Source: JBEKEX01 sp050013615 (GTDB taxonomy: Bacteria > Chloroflexota > Anaerolineae > Anaerolineales > Anaerolineaceae). Taken from it: a stretch of 64,000 nt of DNA. The stretch lies in assembly GCA_050013615.1 (NCBI GenBank), contig JBEKEX010000001.1, positions 1-64,000 on the forward strand. Reading direction: 5' to 3'. The notes beneath the pieces were generated by a model. That model ran no database searches. It worked only from the letters and a program-made list of their open reading frames with translations, and was not told the DNA's origin. Shown here piece after piece: positions 18,828 through 26,343 of the stretch (the first letter of the stretch is position 1; every line of letters begins with the position of its first letter). The position numbers were made by a program, and so were the translations under genes.

Positions 18828-20165
18828 ATGGCGATAAAACACTTTGAAGCTGACATCATCGTGGCAGGCGCTGGCACGGCAGGATGTTATTTTGCCTGGC
18901 GCATGGGGCAAGCCGGTTTCAAGACCCTGGTTCTGGAAGCCAAGACGCTCACCTCGTTGGGCGAGCATATCGAAATTTTCCACATGGATAAGATCCGCTT
19001 CGATGAATTCAATATTCCACATCCAACCCCTGAAGAATTGATCCACACCGAGGACACCAGCTACACCTGGTCGCCGGACATGAAGGTGAAACAGACGATC
19101 AATTACACTTTCTACGTCATGTCCATGCCGGCCTTCATCCAGCGCATGCAGCGTTATGTACGTGACTCGGGCGGAACGATTGTGGAACATGCCAAAATTT
19201 CAGATGTCATTATGGAAGGTAAGCAATTGATCGGTGTGAAAGGAGAAGTGGACGGCGAGCCGTTCGAAGCGCGTGGAAAATTGGTGGTCGACGCTTCCGG
19301 GCTGGCAGCCGCTGTGCGTACCCGGCTACCGGCTGATTTCGGCGTGGAGATCAAGCCGGTACCGCCTGCTGATTGTCTCTATGTATGTCTGGAACTGCGC
19401 GATGAAATCCCTGATGGATTCCCAACCGGCAGCAATTCCTACCTGTTTCACAAAGCGTTTTGGAATAAAAGCTGGGGAGCGGGCGCTATTTTAGGGATTG
19501 GCCAACCAGGCAGCTTCGATTACGCCTGGAAAAAGCATCAAGAATGGCGTGAGGAATATTTCGGCGACCCTGGCAAGGTGCTGCGCCGGCGCCAGGGCGT
19601 GGTGCCCTACCACCGTCCGCCATTCTCATTAGTAGGAAATGGCTTCATGGTGGTGGGCGATGCCGCCAACCAGAATAAACCTTTCTCCGGTGAAGGCGTT
19701 ACCAGTGGTTTTACCGCATGTCAAATCGCGGCTGAAGTGGCAAGTGCGGCCTTGAAAAAAGGCGAGACCAGCCGCGAAGCATTGTGGGCTTATAACGTGC
19801 GCTATTTCCGCAGCCAAGGTGCCAAATTTGCCAGTGGACTGGCGCAACTGCCCGCAGTCGCGGAACTGACCCGCGAAGATGTCAATTATCTCTTTCGGCA
19901 CAATATCATTTTCTCCGGCAAAGATTTCGAAGAGCTGAACACCAATTATGAGATCAACATGGGTACTGGTAAGTTGATCTCCATCGGGTTGGCATTGTTG
20001 TGGGGAGTGATCACCGGCCAGTTCAAATTTTCCAGTTTGAAAAAATTCCTGGCTGCTTCCGGTACCGCCGGGCAGCTCAAAGCACACTATATGAGATTTC
20101 CAGAAACGCCCGCCGGTTTTGAGATCTGGGTCGACGAAGCACGAAGTCTGTGGAGAGAAAGATAA
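18828..20165 (+). CDS. Geranylgeranyl-reductase-family FAD oxidoreductase
   Basis: 445 residues from ATG 18828, which has TTGGAGG 5 nt upstream; the open frame from 18747 has no such site. FAD-binding ADIIVAGAGTAGCYFAWRMG at the N-terminus, then the second FAD contact GFMVVGDAANQNKPFSGEGV (G-D-A-A...P..G.G), as in GGR/digeranylgeranylglycerophospholipid reductases and other PHBH-fold monooxygenases. The family saturates isoprenoid chains or hydroxylates aromatic rings. With the CrtI-like gene upstream, isoprenoid or polyene modification is a reasonable guess only. A hairpin closes the unit at 20200-20228. Confidence 0.8.
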   Translation: MAIKHFEADIIVAGAGTAGCYFAWRMGQAGFKTLVLEAKTLTSLGEHIEIFHMDKIRFDEFNIPHPTPEELIHTEDTSYTWSPDMKVKQTINYTFYVMSMPAFIQRMQRYVRDSGGTIVEHAKISDVIMEGKQLIGVKGEVDGEPFEARGKLVVDASGLAAAVRTRLPADFGVEIKPVPPADCLYVCLELRDEIPDGFPTGSNSYLFHKAFWNKSWGAGAILGIGQPGSFDYAWKKHQEWREEYFGDPGKVLRRRQGVVPYHRPPFSLVGNGFMVVGDAANQNKPFSGEGVTSGFTACQIAAEVASAALKKGETSREALWAYNVRYFRSQGAKFASGLAQLPAVAELTREDVNYLFRHNIIFSGKDFEELNTNYEINMGTGKLISIGLALLWGVITGQFKFSSLKKFLAASGTAGQLKAHYMRFPETPAGFEIWVDEARSLWRER

Positions 20166-20199
20166 GGATCGGTCACCACAACCCCTTTGCTCTATATTC

Positions 20200-20228
20200 A
20201 AGACCACCAGAAGATTGCTGGTGGTCTT
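20200..20228 (+). terminator. hairpin terminator
   Basis: Perfect 11-bp stem (20200-20210 with 20218-20228), 7-nt loop, followed by an AT-rich stretch without a strict T run. Confidence 0.6.
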
Positions 20229-20286
20229 ATAATTAATTCAAGCAGGGCAATACGATTTTGTCATCCATACTCAGCGAGGAAACCAC

Positions 20287-20799
20287 ATGAATTTGAAACC
20301 CATTGCAGTCAAAGACTTTGCACCCCGCATTTTCCACTTGTTCGACGACCAGTGGCTGCTGCTGACTTGCGGCGATTTCGGCAAAAAACACTTCAACGCC
20401 ATGACCATCTCCTGGGGCAGCATGGGCATCATGTGGAACCGCCCATTCGTCCAGGTGGTGGTGCGCCCCACCCGCTACACTCTCGAGTTCATGAACCAGT
20501 ACGATTCGTTCACCGTCTCCGCTTTTGGCGAGAGCCATCGCGATGCGCTCAACCTGCTAGGCAGCCGGTCGGGCCGTGACGGCGATAAGATCGCCGCGTC
20601 AGGGCTGACGCCAGTGGCATCACAGAAAGTGGCCGCACCCAGCTTTGCCGAGGCCGAACTGGTACTGGAATGCCGTAAGCTGTTCTGGCAGGATATCGAC
20701 CACAGTCATTTTGTGGATGCCGGCATCGAGAAACATTATCCAAAAAAGGATTATCATCGCATGTTCTTCGGTGAAGTGGTCGGAATCTTTGGGAAATAA
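20287..20799 (+). CDS. Flavin reductase-like (FMN-binding split barrel) protein
   Basis: 170 residues. Matches the flavin_reduct fold: residues 30-60 (CGDFGKKHFNAMTISWGSMG) correspond to the FMN-phosphate contact region, followed by VVVRPTRYTLEFMNQYDSFTVS, the family's strand pair. Such proteins reduce FMN with NAD(P)H or use bound flavin in oxidoreductase systems. Cytoplasmic. Preceded by GAGGAAACC. The physiological partner is unknown; it is followed by two small genes in the same direction. Confidence 0.82.
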   Translation: MNLKPIAVKDFAPRIFHLFDDQWLLLTCGDFGKKHFNAMTISWGSMGIMWNRPFVQVVVRPTRYTLEFMNQYDSFTVSAFGESHRDALNLLGSRSGRDGDKIAASGLTPVASQKVAAPSFAEAELVLECRKLFWQDIDHSHFVDAGIEKHYPKKDYHRMFFGEVVGIFGK

Positions 20800-20872
20800 G
20801 CCGCATCACACGGGAACATTCCAACAGTTCTCTGCGGCGTGCCGTCTCCGCGAGTTATCTGGAGGATAAGCC

Positions 20873-21103
20873 ATGACCATCCATCTTTTAGACAATTCGC
20901 TTACAATCGACATCTTTTTCGAGGTCAAAGACAAGGAATTCGAAGACAATGTTTGTGTTCGGATGGTAGAAGATTGCCCGGATGATGAACGCCTGTTCCG
21001 GGCGGGGGAAACGAATGTCTATTTAACCCCACAGGAAGCCTGCCAGCTTGCCCAAGCACTGCAGGCTGCCGCCAGATGTAGTTTGGAGGTCCAAGATGAG
21101 TGA
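20873..21103 (+). CDS. Small hypothetical protein
   Basis: 76 residues, acidic, no membrane span. Not recognised. Supported as real by CTGGAGG 7 nt before the ATG, codon use like its neighbours, and an 8-nt overlap with the next gene (ATGAGTGA), which has its own GGAGG inside this gene's end. The C-terminal part (YLTPQEACQLAQALQAAA) is likely helical. Probably translated with the SRPBCC gene; function unknown. Confidence 0.6.
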   Translation: MTIHLLDNSLTIDIFFEVKDKEFEDNVCVRMVEDCPDDERLFRAGETNVYLTPQEACQLAQALQAAARCSLEVQDE

Positions 21104-21488
21104 AAAGTTGGAGCTTTCCATCGAGCTGCCCGCCAGCCCTGAGGCCGTTTATCACGCCTGGCTGGACAGTGATGAACATGCAGCTTTTACCGGTAGCCCG
21201 GCCCACATCGACCTCAGAGTGGGCGGAAAATATGAGGCCTGGGATGGTTACATCTCCGGCGTCACCCGGGAACTACAACCGCCTCATCGCATCGTGCAGA
21301 CCTGGCGCACCACCGAATTCCCGGAAAACGCCCCCGATTCGCTCCTGGAAGTGCTGCTGGAACCTGCCGGTAGTGGTACACAGCTGACGCTGGTGCACAC
21401 CGAGATCCCCGACGGACAGAGCGAAGAATATGAACAGGGCTGGCAGGACTACTATTTCGAGCCGCTGAAGGCCTATTTCAAGAAATAG
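21096..21488 (+). CDS. SRPBCC / AHSA1-like START-domain protein
   Basis: 130 residues from ATG 21096 (TTGGAGG 6 nt upstream). ELPASPEAVYHAWLDSDEHA at the start, then VGGKYEAWDGYISG and the C-terminal GWQDYYFEPLKAYF are the usual AHSA1/SRPBCC elements, a helix-grip hydrophobic ligand pocket. Role unknown (ligand binding, or stress-related by analogy to Aha1). Overlaps the preceding small gene by 8 nt, so they are translationally coupled. Confidence 0.82.
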   Translation: MSEKLELSIELPASPEAVYHAWLDSDEHAAFTGSPAHIDLRVGGKYEAWDGYISGVTRELQPPHRIVQTWRTTEFPENAPDSLLEVLLEPAGSGTQLTLVHTEIPDGQSEEYEQGWQDYYFEPLKAYFKK

Positions 21489-21512
21489 TACAAGTTGTTC
21501 CGTAACACAAAA

Positions 21513-21541
21513 ACAAAGGCGACCCTGAGGGCCGCCTTTGT
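21513..21541 (-). terminator. terminator of hsp20
   Basis: 9-bp stem (21513-21521 with 21533-21541) plus three inner pairs after one mismatch. On the minus strand it is followed by TTTTTGTGTT, so it ends the Hsp20 gene; it may also stop the convergent SRPBCC transcript. Confidence 0.75.
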
Positions 21542-21554
21542 CATCCTGCTGCGA

Positions 21555-22052
21555 TCAACCTTTCTTGACGCTGATCTTCTTGGTACGATTGACCGCATTC
21601 TCCGGCTTGGGCAGTGTGATGGTCAACACACCTTTGCTGAACACTGCCTCGGCCTTGTCTGCTTCCACGTCGTCGGGCAGAGCAATGTCACGGCGGAAGG
21701 AGCCATAACTGCGCTCCATGCGATGGTACGTGCCGCTCTTGTCCATCTTCTCGGAACTCTTCTCGCCGCTGATGGCCAGCACGCCATTTGCCACGCTGAC
21801 ATCGATGTCCTTCTCGTCCATGCCAGGGATATCGGCGGTGACGGTGATCTCCTTGTCGGTTTCCAACAAATCCACGCGCGGGAAGAAGCGGTTCTCAAAC
21901 TCGCCGAACGTGGACAGACCGAACGGGTTGGTGAAGAAATCGTCGAACAATCGATTCATCTGGCGCTGCAGAGAGAAGATAGGATCATCCCCACGATTCT
22001 CGATCTCCATGCGGTCACTTTGTTTTCTGGGTATCAAATCTTTAATAGCCAT
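21555..22052 (-). CDS. hsp20: Hsp20 / alpha-crystallin small heat-shock protein
   Basis: 165 residues from ATG 22052, with a full AGGAGG 6 nt upstream; the TTG two codons earlier lies within that spacing. N-terminal arm with RQMNRLFDDFF, then the alpha-crystallin domain (about 50-150): VDLLETDKEITVTADIPGM, SGEKSSEKMDKSG, and KGVLTITLPKPE near the end. A C-terminal I-x-I/V contact (KKISVKKG) is present in weak form. ATP-independent holdase against aggregation. Monocistronic: own promoter at 22120-22149 and own terminator. No CIRCE or HspR-type box seen. Confidence 0.95.
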   Translation of the reverse strand: MAIKDLIPRKQSDRMEIENRGDDPIFSLQRQMNRLFDDFFTNPFGLSTFGEFENRFFPRVDLLETDKEITVTADIPGMDEKDIDVSVANGVLAISGEKSSEKMDKSGTYHRMERSYGSFRRDIALPDDVEADKAEAVFSKGVLTITLPKPENAVNRTKKISVKKG

Positions 22053-22119
22053 AATCAACCTCCTGCGAAGATATTTCTCGGGAACTTCATTCCCTTACAA
22101 TTTCAAATCATAAACGGTG

Positions 22120-22149
22120 AATATAAAAATTACGCAAGCAAAATGTCAA
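22120..22149 (-). promoter_or_regulatory. hsp20 promoter
   Basis: On the minus strand TTGACA (22144-22149 complement) and TATATT (22120-22125 complement), 18-bp spacer. A second TTGACA lies 11 bp further upstream. On the plus strand TATAAT at 22183-22188 could be the -10 of the divergent flavoprotein gene. Confidence 0.55.
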
Positions 22150-22230
22150 TGTTTTGTCAAAAATCGAGTTGCCTGTATATACTATAATGAGCCTGGAGGG
22201 CACCATGACCAAAGAGACAACGAGGGTACA

Positions 22231-23460
22231 TTGACTGCCAAATTGGGCATCATCGGCGCAGGGCCGGCGGGCATGATGGCTGCATTACAGGCCGCCGCCG
22301 AAGGCGCACACACCGACGGTGCAGGCGTGCTGCTTTTCGATTCCAACCCCACGCCCGGACGCAAGCTGCTGGTGACCGGCAGCGGGCGCTGCAACATCAC
22401 CAACGCCAATGCCGCCGCCGAACGCTATGCCTGTGCCGATCCGGCCTGGATGGCACAAGTGTTGGCGCAGTTCGGGCATGCCGATCTGCGAACATTCCTG
22501 GCTGAAATTGGTATCCTCACCTATGCCACAGCGGATGGTTGGTGTTACCCGCTATCCGAATCGGCGCAGACGGTGGTGGACGCCTTAACCGCTGCCCTGA
22601 TGCTGGCGAATGTGGAACTGCACACCGGCACCAAGATCAAGAATATCCGCAGCAGCAACGGTGGTTTTACGCTGGTTACTGCGGAAGATGAAAAATTTGC
22701 GGTGGAACGATTGGTGCTGGCCGCCGGCGGCAAGGCCTACCCTACCCTGGGTTCCACCGGCGAGCTGTTCCCGGCCTTGGAGCGACTGGGACACCACGTG
22801 CTGCCCGTGCTGCCCGCCCTGGCGCCGATACTGGCTGAGCTGGGACCGTTCCGCAAACTGCAAGGCGTCCGTTTGGATGTGCAGGCGTCCTTGTGGGACG
22901 GTAAAACCCGCCTGGCCGAAACCAGCGGTAATTTGATCGTCACCGAATGGGGCTTCAACGGCCCGGCGGTGATGGACCTGAGTCACCTTGTCAGTACCTA
23001 CCCAGGCCGCAGTTTGCGCCTGGAATTGAACTTGCTGGCAGCCAATGAGGCAGTACTCCGATCGCTGATCGAACGCAAACGCCGCCTGTCCATTCCGTTG
23101 GGTGTGGTGTTGGAAGCCGTGCTGCCGCCCAAAGTGCCGCCAGCATTTCTGAAAGCCGCCGGTCTGCCCGTGGATGTGCTATTGAAAGAAATTTCGGACG
23201 AAAAACTACAAAACTTGTTGTACCTGCTGACACACGTTTCCGTGGCCGTCAAAGGCACGCGCGGGTTCGAATATTGTCAGCTCAAGACTGGCGGCGTGCC
23301 GGTGACCGAAGTGGATCCAGCCAGCATGGCCTCGCGGGTGGTGCCGGGGCTTTACCTGATTGGCGAGGTCTTGGACGTGGTCGGGCCGTGTGGGGGTTAC
23401 AACCTGCAATTCGCCTTTTCCAGCGGCGCTATCGCCGGGATAGCAGCCGGAAAAAGCTAA
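22231..23460 (+). CDS. BaiN/RdsA (HI0933-like) family FAD flavoprotein
   Basis: 409 residues from the TTG at 22231 (GAGGG 4-8 nt upstream). The open frame extends to 22117, but those 38 residues do not resemble the family; the start is therefore uncertain. FAD fold LGIIGAGPAGMMAALQAA, then GRKLLVTGSGRCNITN, the diagnostic HI0933/YhiN motif, and the C-terminal GLYLIGEVLDVVGPCGGYNLQ. Family members include BaiN-type flavoproteins that reduce unsaturated ketones; most have no known substrate. Own terminator at 23474-23502. Confidence 0.88.
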   Translation: MTAKLGIIGAGPAGMMAALQAAAEGAHTDGAGVLLFDSNPTPGRKLLVTGSGRCNITNANAAAERYACADPAWMAQVLAQFGHADLRTFLAEIGILTYATADGWCYPLSESAQTVVDALTAALMLANVELHTGTKIKNIRSSNGGFTLVTAEDEKFAVERLVLAAGGKAYPTLGSTGELFPALERLGHHVLPVLPALAPILAELGPFRKLQGVRLDVQASLWDGKTRLAETSGNLIVTEWGFNGPAVMDLSHLVSTYPGRSLRLELNLLAANEAVLRSLIERKRRLSIPLGVVLEAVLPPKVPPAFLKAAGLPVDVLLKEISDEKLQNLLYLLTHVSVAVKGTRGFEYCQLKTGGVPVTEVDPASMASRVVPGLYLIGEVLDVVGPCGGYNLQFAFSSGAIAGIAAGKS

Positions 23461-23473
23461 CTGGAATTAAATC

Positions 23474-23502
23474 AAAACAGAGCGCTTCGAGCGCTCTGTT
23501 TT
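23474..23502 (+). terminator. intrinsic terminator
   Basis: Perfect 13-bp stem (23474-23486 with 23490-23502), loop TCG, ending in TTTT. It can also serve the pilin gene arriving from the other side. Confidence 0.85.
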
Positions 23503-23518
23503 GTATTTGGGTCTATGG

Positions 23519-23665
23519 CTAGATGCTCTCAGTGATACCACTGAAGATTTTGCCGATTGCGGGGCCAAGCAGAGCTAAAATAACAATGACAACGACTGCT
23601 ACCAAAACAAGAATGAGCGCGTACTCTACCAAGCCTTGACCTTTCTCTTTCGGTGCGAATAACAT
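23519..23665 (-). CDS. Flp-family type IVb pilin (48 residues)
   Basis: Small gene: the protein begins MLFAPKEKGQGLVEYALIL, followed by an unbroken hydrophobic helix of about 22 residues and a short LLGPAIGKIFSGI tail. The prepilin peptidase site is G9/Q10 with Glu at +5 and Tyr at +6, exactly the Flp/Tad pilin pattern. A perfect AGGAGGTG lies 7 nt before the ATG, consistent with high translation. Flp pilins are exported, cleaved by TadV/CpaA and assembled by the Tad machinery; none of those genes is in the window, so this is a stand-alone pilin gene. It is easily missed because of its size. Confidence 0.88.
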   Translation of the reverse strand: MLFAPKEKGQGLVEYALILVLVAVVVIVILALLGPAIGKIFSGITESI

Positions 23666-23877
23666 GATTTTTCACCTCCTTTTTGAAATCATTTGCTAAC
23701 AAAATTATAACGAAATATCCACAAACAGAACTAACAAAAATGCAAGACGACCACCTATCAGTTTCCAGAATTTCCGGTTGATCATCACTGCGATTAGTTT
23801 TTATTAATAAACCTATTATTGTCTTAATAGTTGCATTATTTTCGATTCTGGGTACAATTAAGGTCAGGAGATATCAT

Positions 23878-24636
23878 ATGAAACTACAGCTCGGGCAACC
23901 TGCCCCTGATTTTACGTTGCCCAGTCATTTGGACAAGAGCGTGACTCTCAGCGACCTGCGTGGCAAGAACGTGGTGCTGGCTTTTTTCCCGCGTGCCTGG
24001 ACTCCGGTATGCTCCGGCCAGATCCCGTCATATGAGGCAGAAAAGCATAAATTTGCGCTGCTCGACACTCAAACACTGGGCATCAGCATCGACCACGTCC
24101 CCAGCCTCAAGGCCTGGGCTAACAGCTTAGGGGATATTTCGTATCCCCTTCTGAGCGATTTCTGGCCACACGGCAAAATCGCCGAACAATACGGCGTGCT
24201 GCGCAGTGAAGGCTATTCCGAACGCGCTCTGTTCGTCATCGATAAAGAAGGCAACATTTGTTATATCGACGTGCATGACATCGACGAGCAACCCAGCAAC
24301 GAAGAATTGCGCCTGGTGATACGACGCATCGATCCGCAGGCTGCCAAGTGCGAAGCCATGCAAGCCGTGCCGGCTAAAGTGGCATTGCCGCATGGCGGCG
24401 TCGTCGTCTACTGTACACCCTGGTGCCCTGATTGCAAGCGCGCCAAGACATGGATGAAAGCCAATAATGTGCCTTATACCGAGGTGGACATCTTTTCCAC
24501 CCCCGGCGCCGAGGAGCAGGTGCGCCGATGGAACAGCGGCAAGCTGGTCACGCCCACTTTCGACGTGGATGGCGTTATCCTGGCAGATTTCGTCGAAGAG
24601 GCCGCCGTGCCGGTGCTTGAGAAATACAAGCAATAA
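23878..24636 (+). CDS. Peroxiredoxin-glutaredoxin fusion
   Basis: 252 residues. Residues 1-150 are an AhpC/TSA (BCP/AhpE-like) peroxiredoxin with peroxidatic Cys45 in TPVCSGQ. Residues 170-252 are a glutaredoxin-like domain with redox pair Cys183/Cys186 in WCPDC and a TPTF cis-proline loop. The Prx domain has no obvious resolving cysteine in the usual place, so the attached Grx domain probably recycles it. The fusion order is the same as in Haemophilus hybrid Prx5, but the Prx subclass differs. Detoxifies H2O2 or alkyl hydroperoxides. GGAG lies 10 nt upstream. Monocistronic. Confidence 0.9.
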   Translation: MKLQLGQPAPDFTLPSHLDKSVTLSDLRGKNVVLAFFPRAWTPVCSGQIPSYEAEKHKFALLDTQTLGISIDHVPSLKAWANSLGDISYPLLSDFWPHGKIAEQYGVLRSEGYSERALFVIDKEGNICYIDVHDIDEQPSNEELRLVIRRIDPQAAKCEAMQAVPAKVALPHGGVVVYCTPWCPDCKRAKTWMKANNVPYTEVDIFSTPGAEEQVRRWNSGKLVTPTFDVDGVILADFVEEAAVPVLEKYKQ

Positions 24637-24659
24637 GGTTTAATTGAAAACAAAATAAA

Positions 24660-24687
24660 AGGCTGTCCCGAAAGTTTGGGACAGCCT
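24660..24687. terminator. bidirectional hairpin terminator
   Basis: Perfect 10-bp stem (24660-24669 with 24678-24687). The T-rich side (TTTTATTTTG) is on the minus strand, so it mainly serves the lipoprotein gene, and it also follows the Prx-Grx gene. Confidence 0.8.
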
Positions 24688-24713
24688 GTATGTTTAAAAA
24701 AGCCGGCCTGAGG

Positions 24714-25103
24714 TTATTTCAAACTATCCAATACCTGCTGCATGTCCTGGGTCAGCTGATCCAACCCATTGAGATCCAACAAGTCGTCGGTGGCAGGAAG
24801 AGTCTCGATGGTGTCGACCGAGACGTCGGGTTCAGAAATCTTCTGCATATCCTGCGAGATCGCATCCAAATTGTCATTGCGGACGGACTGTGATTGGACC
24901 GACGTCGCTGATTGTGCCGCCGGGGTTTGGTTCGAGGAAGCAGCAGTGGGGGTTACGACCAGGGTGGGCGCGGTCGTCGGTGCTGAACTGCCTGTTGGGT
25001 TACCTGAGGCGGCATTCCGCAGGTTTCGGCCAAACGCACAGCTTGCCAACATCAGGTTCAAAATCAAACCCACAGTCAAAAGAACGATCTTGCCCTTTTT
25101 CAT
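24714..25103 (-). CDS. Small lipoprotein, unknown function
   Basis: 129 residues: signal peptide with lipobox MLASC (lipid Cys22), a Ser/Thr/Ala/Pro spacer to about residue 70, then an acidic helical tail (SQDMQKISEPDVSVDTIETL, later LNGLDQLTQDMQQVLDSLK) with heptad-like spacing. Not recognised. It starts 11 nt after the secreted repeat protein's stop, preceded by AGGGG, so both are very likely one operon and may act together at the cell surface. Confidence 0.7.
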   Translation of the reverse strand: MKKGKIVLLTVGLILNLMLASCAFGRNLRNAASGNPTGSSAPTTAPTLVVTPTAASSNQTPAAQSATSVQSQSVRNDNLDAISQDMQKISEPDVSVDTIETLPATDDLLDLNGLDQLTQDMQQVLDSLK

Positions 25104-25114
25104 ATCCCTTACCC

Positions 25115-26116
25115 CTATCCATTGGTGGGTTCTGCCGTCGGCTCAGAGATAGTCGGCAGCGGTGTGGCCGAAGGATGCGAGTCCTTCCAGGATTGCAAGG
25201 CGTTCTTCACTTCCTGTGCTAATGCTGCGTTGATGTTCTTGGAGTTATTCAACTGCTCACGTGCCGATTGCAAGGTTTGATGAGCGGTGGCTTCATCGGT
25301 GACGTTGCCGTTGCTGTCGAAGCCGGCATGGGTGCCCAAAGTGCTGGCGGCCTGGTCATGGTAACTTTGCGATTGGGGGATCTTGGTGTTCAAATCTGCC
25401 AAGACAGCTTCGAGGCTGGAGGTATCTTCACCGTTCGCCTTGGCCTTCGTGATATAGTCCTGCAATTTACTGGAAGCATCACTGAGCTTGCCGATGTTGG
25501 TCGGCTGGATACCCAGCCAGTTGTTCAAATTTTTATAGGCATCAGTCAACTTGCCATCATAATAGCTCTTGTTGGATGCAACCCAATCCTTCGTTGCTGT
25601 GGCCAAAGCACTGCCAGCGCCCGCTAACGCTGAAGCAGCATCTTTCATATCCTGGGCGGCTGATGTCACCGTCTGCAACGCGGCCGATGCATCGGTCACA
25701 TTGCCGGAGCCATCAAAACCATTGTGACTGGAAAGAATGCCGGCCGCATTGTTGTGATCGGATTGCGCCGTCGATAGTGCCGACTGGAATGTGGCTAAAG
25801 CCGATTGCAACGCAGAAGTATCCAACCCAGCAGAATTGCCCTTGCTGATTAAATCCTGAACACGACCGACGGCATTATTGGCCGTGGTCAGGTGGTTGGC
25901 CTGAGTGATTAGCGCCGTCTGCTCGCGTTGATAAGCATCTTGCAAGCGGGGATAACCGCTTTGCGCCCCAGCACCCTTGCCTCCGTTATGAGGAACAGCC
26001 GTTGGGGTAGTATCATCTGCATACACTGTACCAACCGGGCTAAAAGCCGTCAGAACACCCAGTGCCAACACGCCGACCAAGAGGATCGACAAAAATTTCA
26101 CGGTTTGCTTTTTCAT
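25115..26116 (-). CDS. Secreted protein with two copies of a ~100-residue helical repeat
   Basis: 333 residues. Signal peptide cleaved after about VYA33. Residues 61-160 and 193-294 are two copies of the same domain, 132 residues apart: each starts AYxxxxxx, contains a LDTS/EDTS-SxL helix start, and ends in a HxGFDxxGNVTD motif (residues 131-142 and 263-274). The domain is predicted helical and rich in Ala, Ser, Gln and Asn. A Thr/Pro/Glu tail (residues 316-333) ends the protein, with no anchor, so it is released or held by partners. I do not recognise the domain. Followed by a lipoprotein gene 11 nt downstream. Confidence 0.8.
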   Translation of the reverse strand: MKKQTVKFLSILLVGVLALGVLTAFSPVGTVYADDTTPTAVPHNGGKGAGAQSGYPRLQDAYQREQTALITQANHLTTANNAVGRVQDLISKGNSAGLDTSALQSALATFQSALSTAQSDHNNAAGILSSHNGFDGSGNVTDASAALQTVTSAAQDMKDAASALAGAGSALATATKDWVASNKSYYDGKLTDAYKNLNNWLGIQPTNIGKLSDASSKLQDYITKAKANGEDTSSLEAVLADLNTKIPQSQSYHDQAASTLGTHAGFDSNGNVTDEATAHQTLQSAREQLNNSKNINAALAQEVKNALQSWKDSHPSATPLPTISEPTAEPTNG

Positions 26117-26143
26117 AACATTAACTCCTTTTTGTCCTTTACG

Positions 26144-26172
26144 ATAACAAAAGGATACCCATACCAGTTCAA
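26144..26172 (-). promoter_or_regulatory. possible promoter of the secreted repeat / lipoprotein pair
   Basis: On the minus strand TTGAAC and TGTTAT with a 17-bp spacer; four of six matches in each box. Confidence 0.35.
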
Positions 26173-26271
26173 CAGAGTGTGTTAAGGATGTAAATTTTTT
26201 GTAAAATCCATCTTGCCGATAATCGAACGTTTCAGCAATCTCAATTCAATCTCAAGGCGGATGGTTATCGT

Positions 26272-26309
26272 TATAATGGAATATGATAACGGGTGCATCA
26301 CCCATTATC
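26272..26309 (+). promoter_or_regulatory. -10 box and start-site dyad of the deaminase gene
   Basis: TATAAT at 26272-26277 is followed by a near-perfect inverted repeat, arms 26285-26295 and 26299-26309 (GATAACGGGTG and its partner, one mismatch), 3-nt loop. With a start near 26284 the dyad covers about +1 to +26, as expected for a repressor site or a 5'-end hairpin. No clear -35. Confidence 0.5.
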
Positions 26310-26343
26310 ACAATATCAGAACAACAAGCAATGAGGGAAGTCC

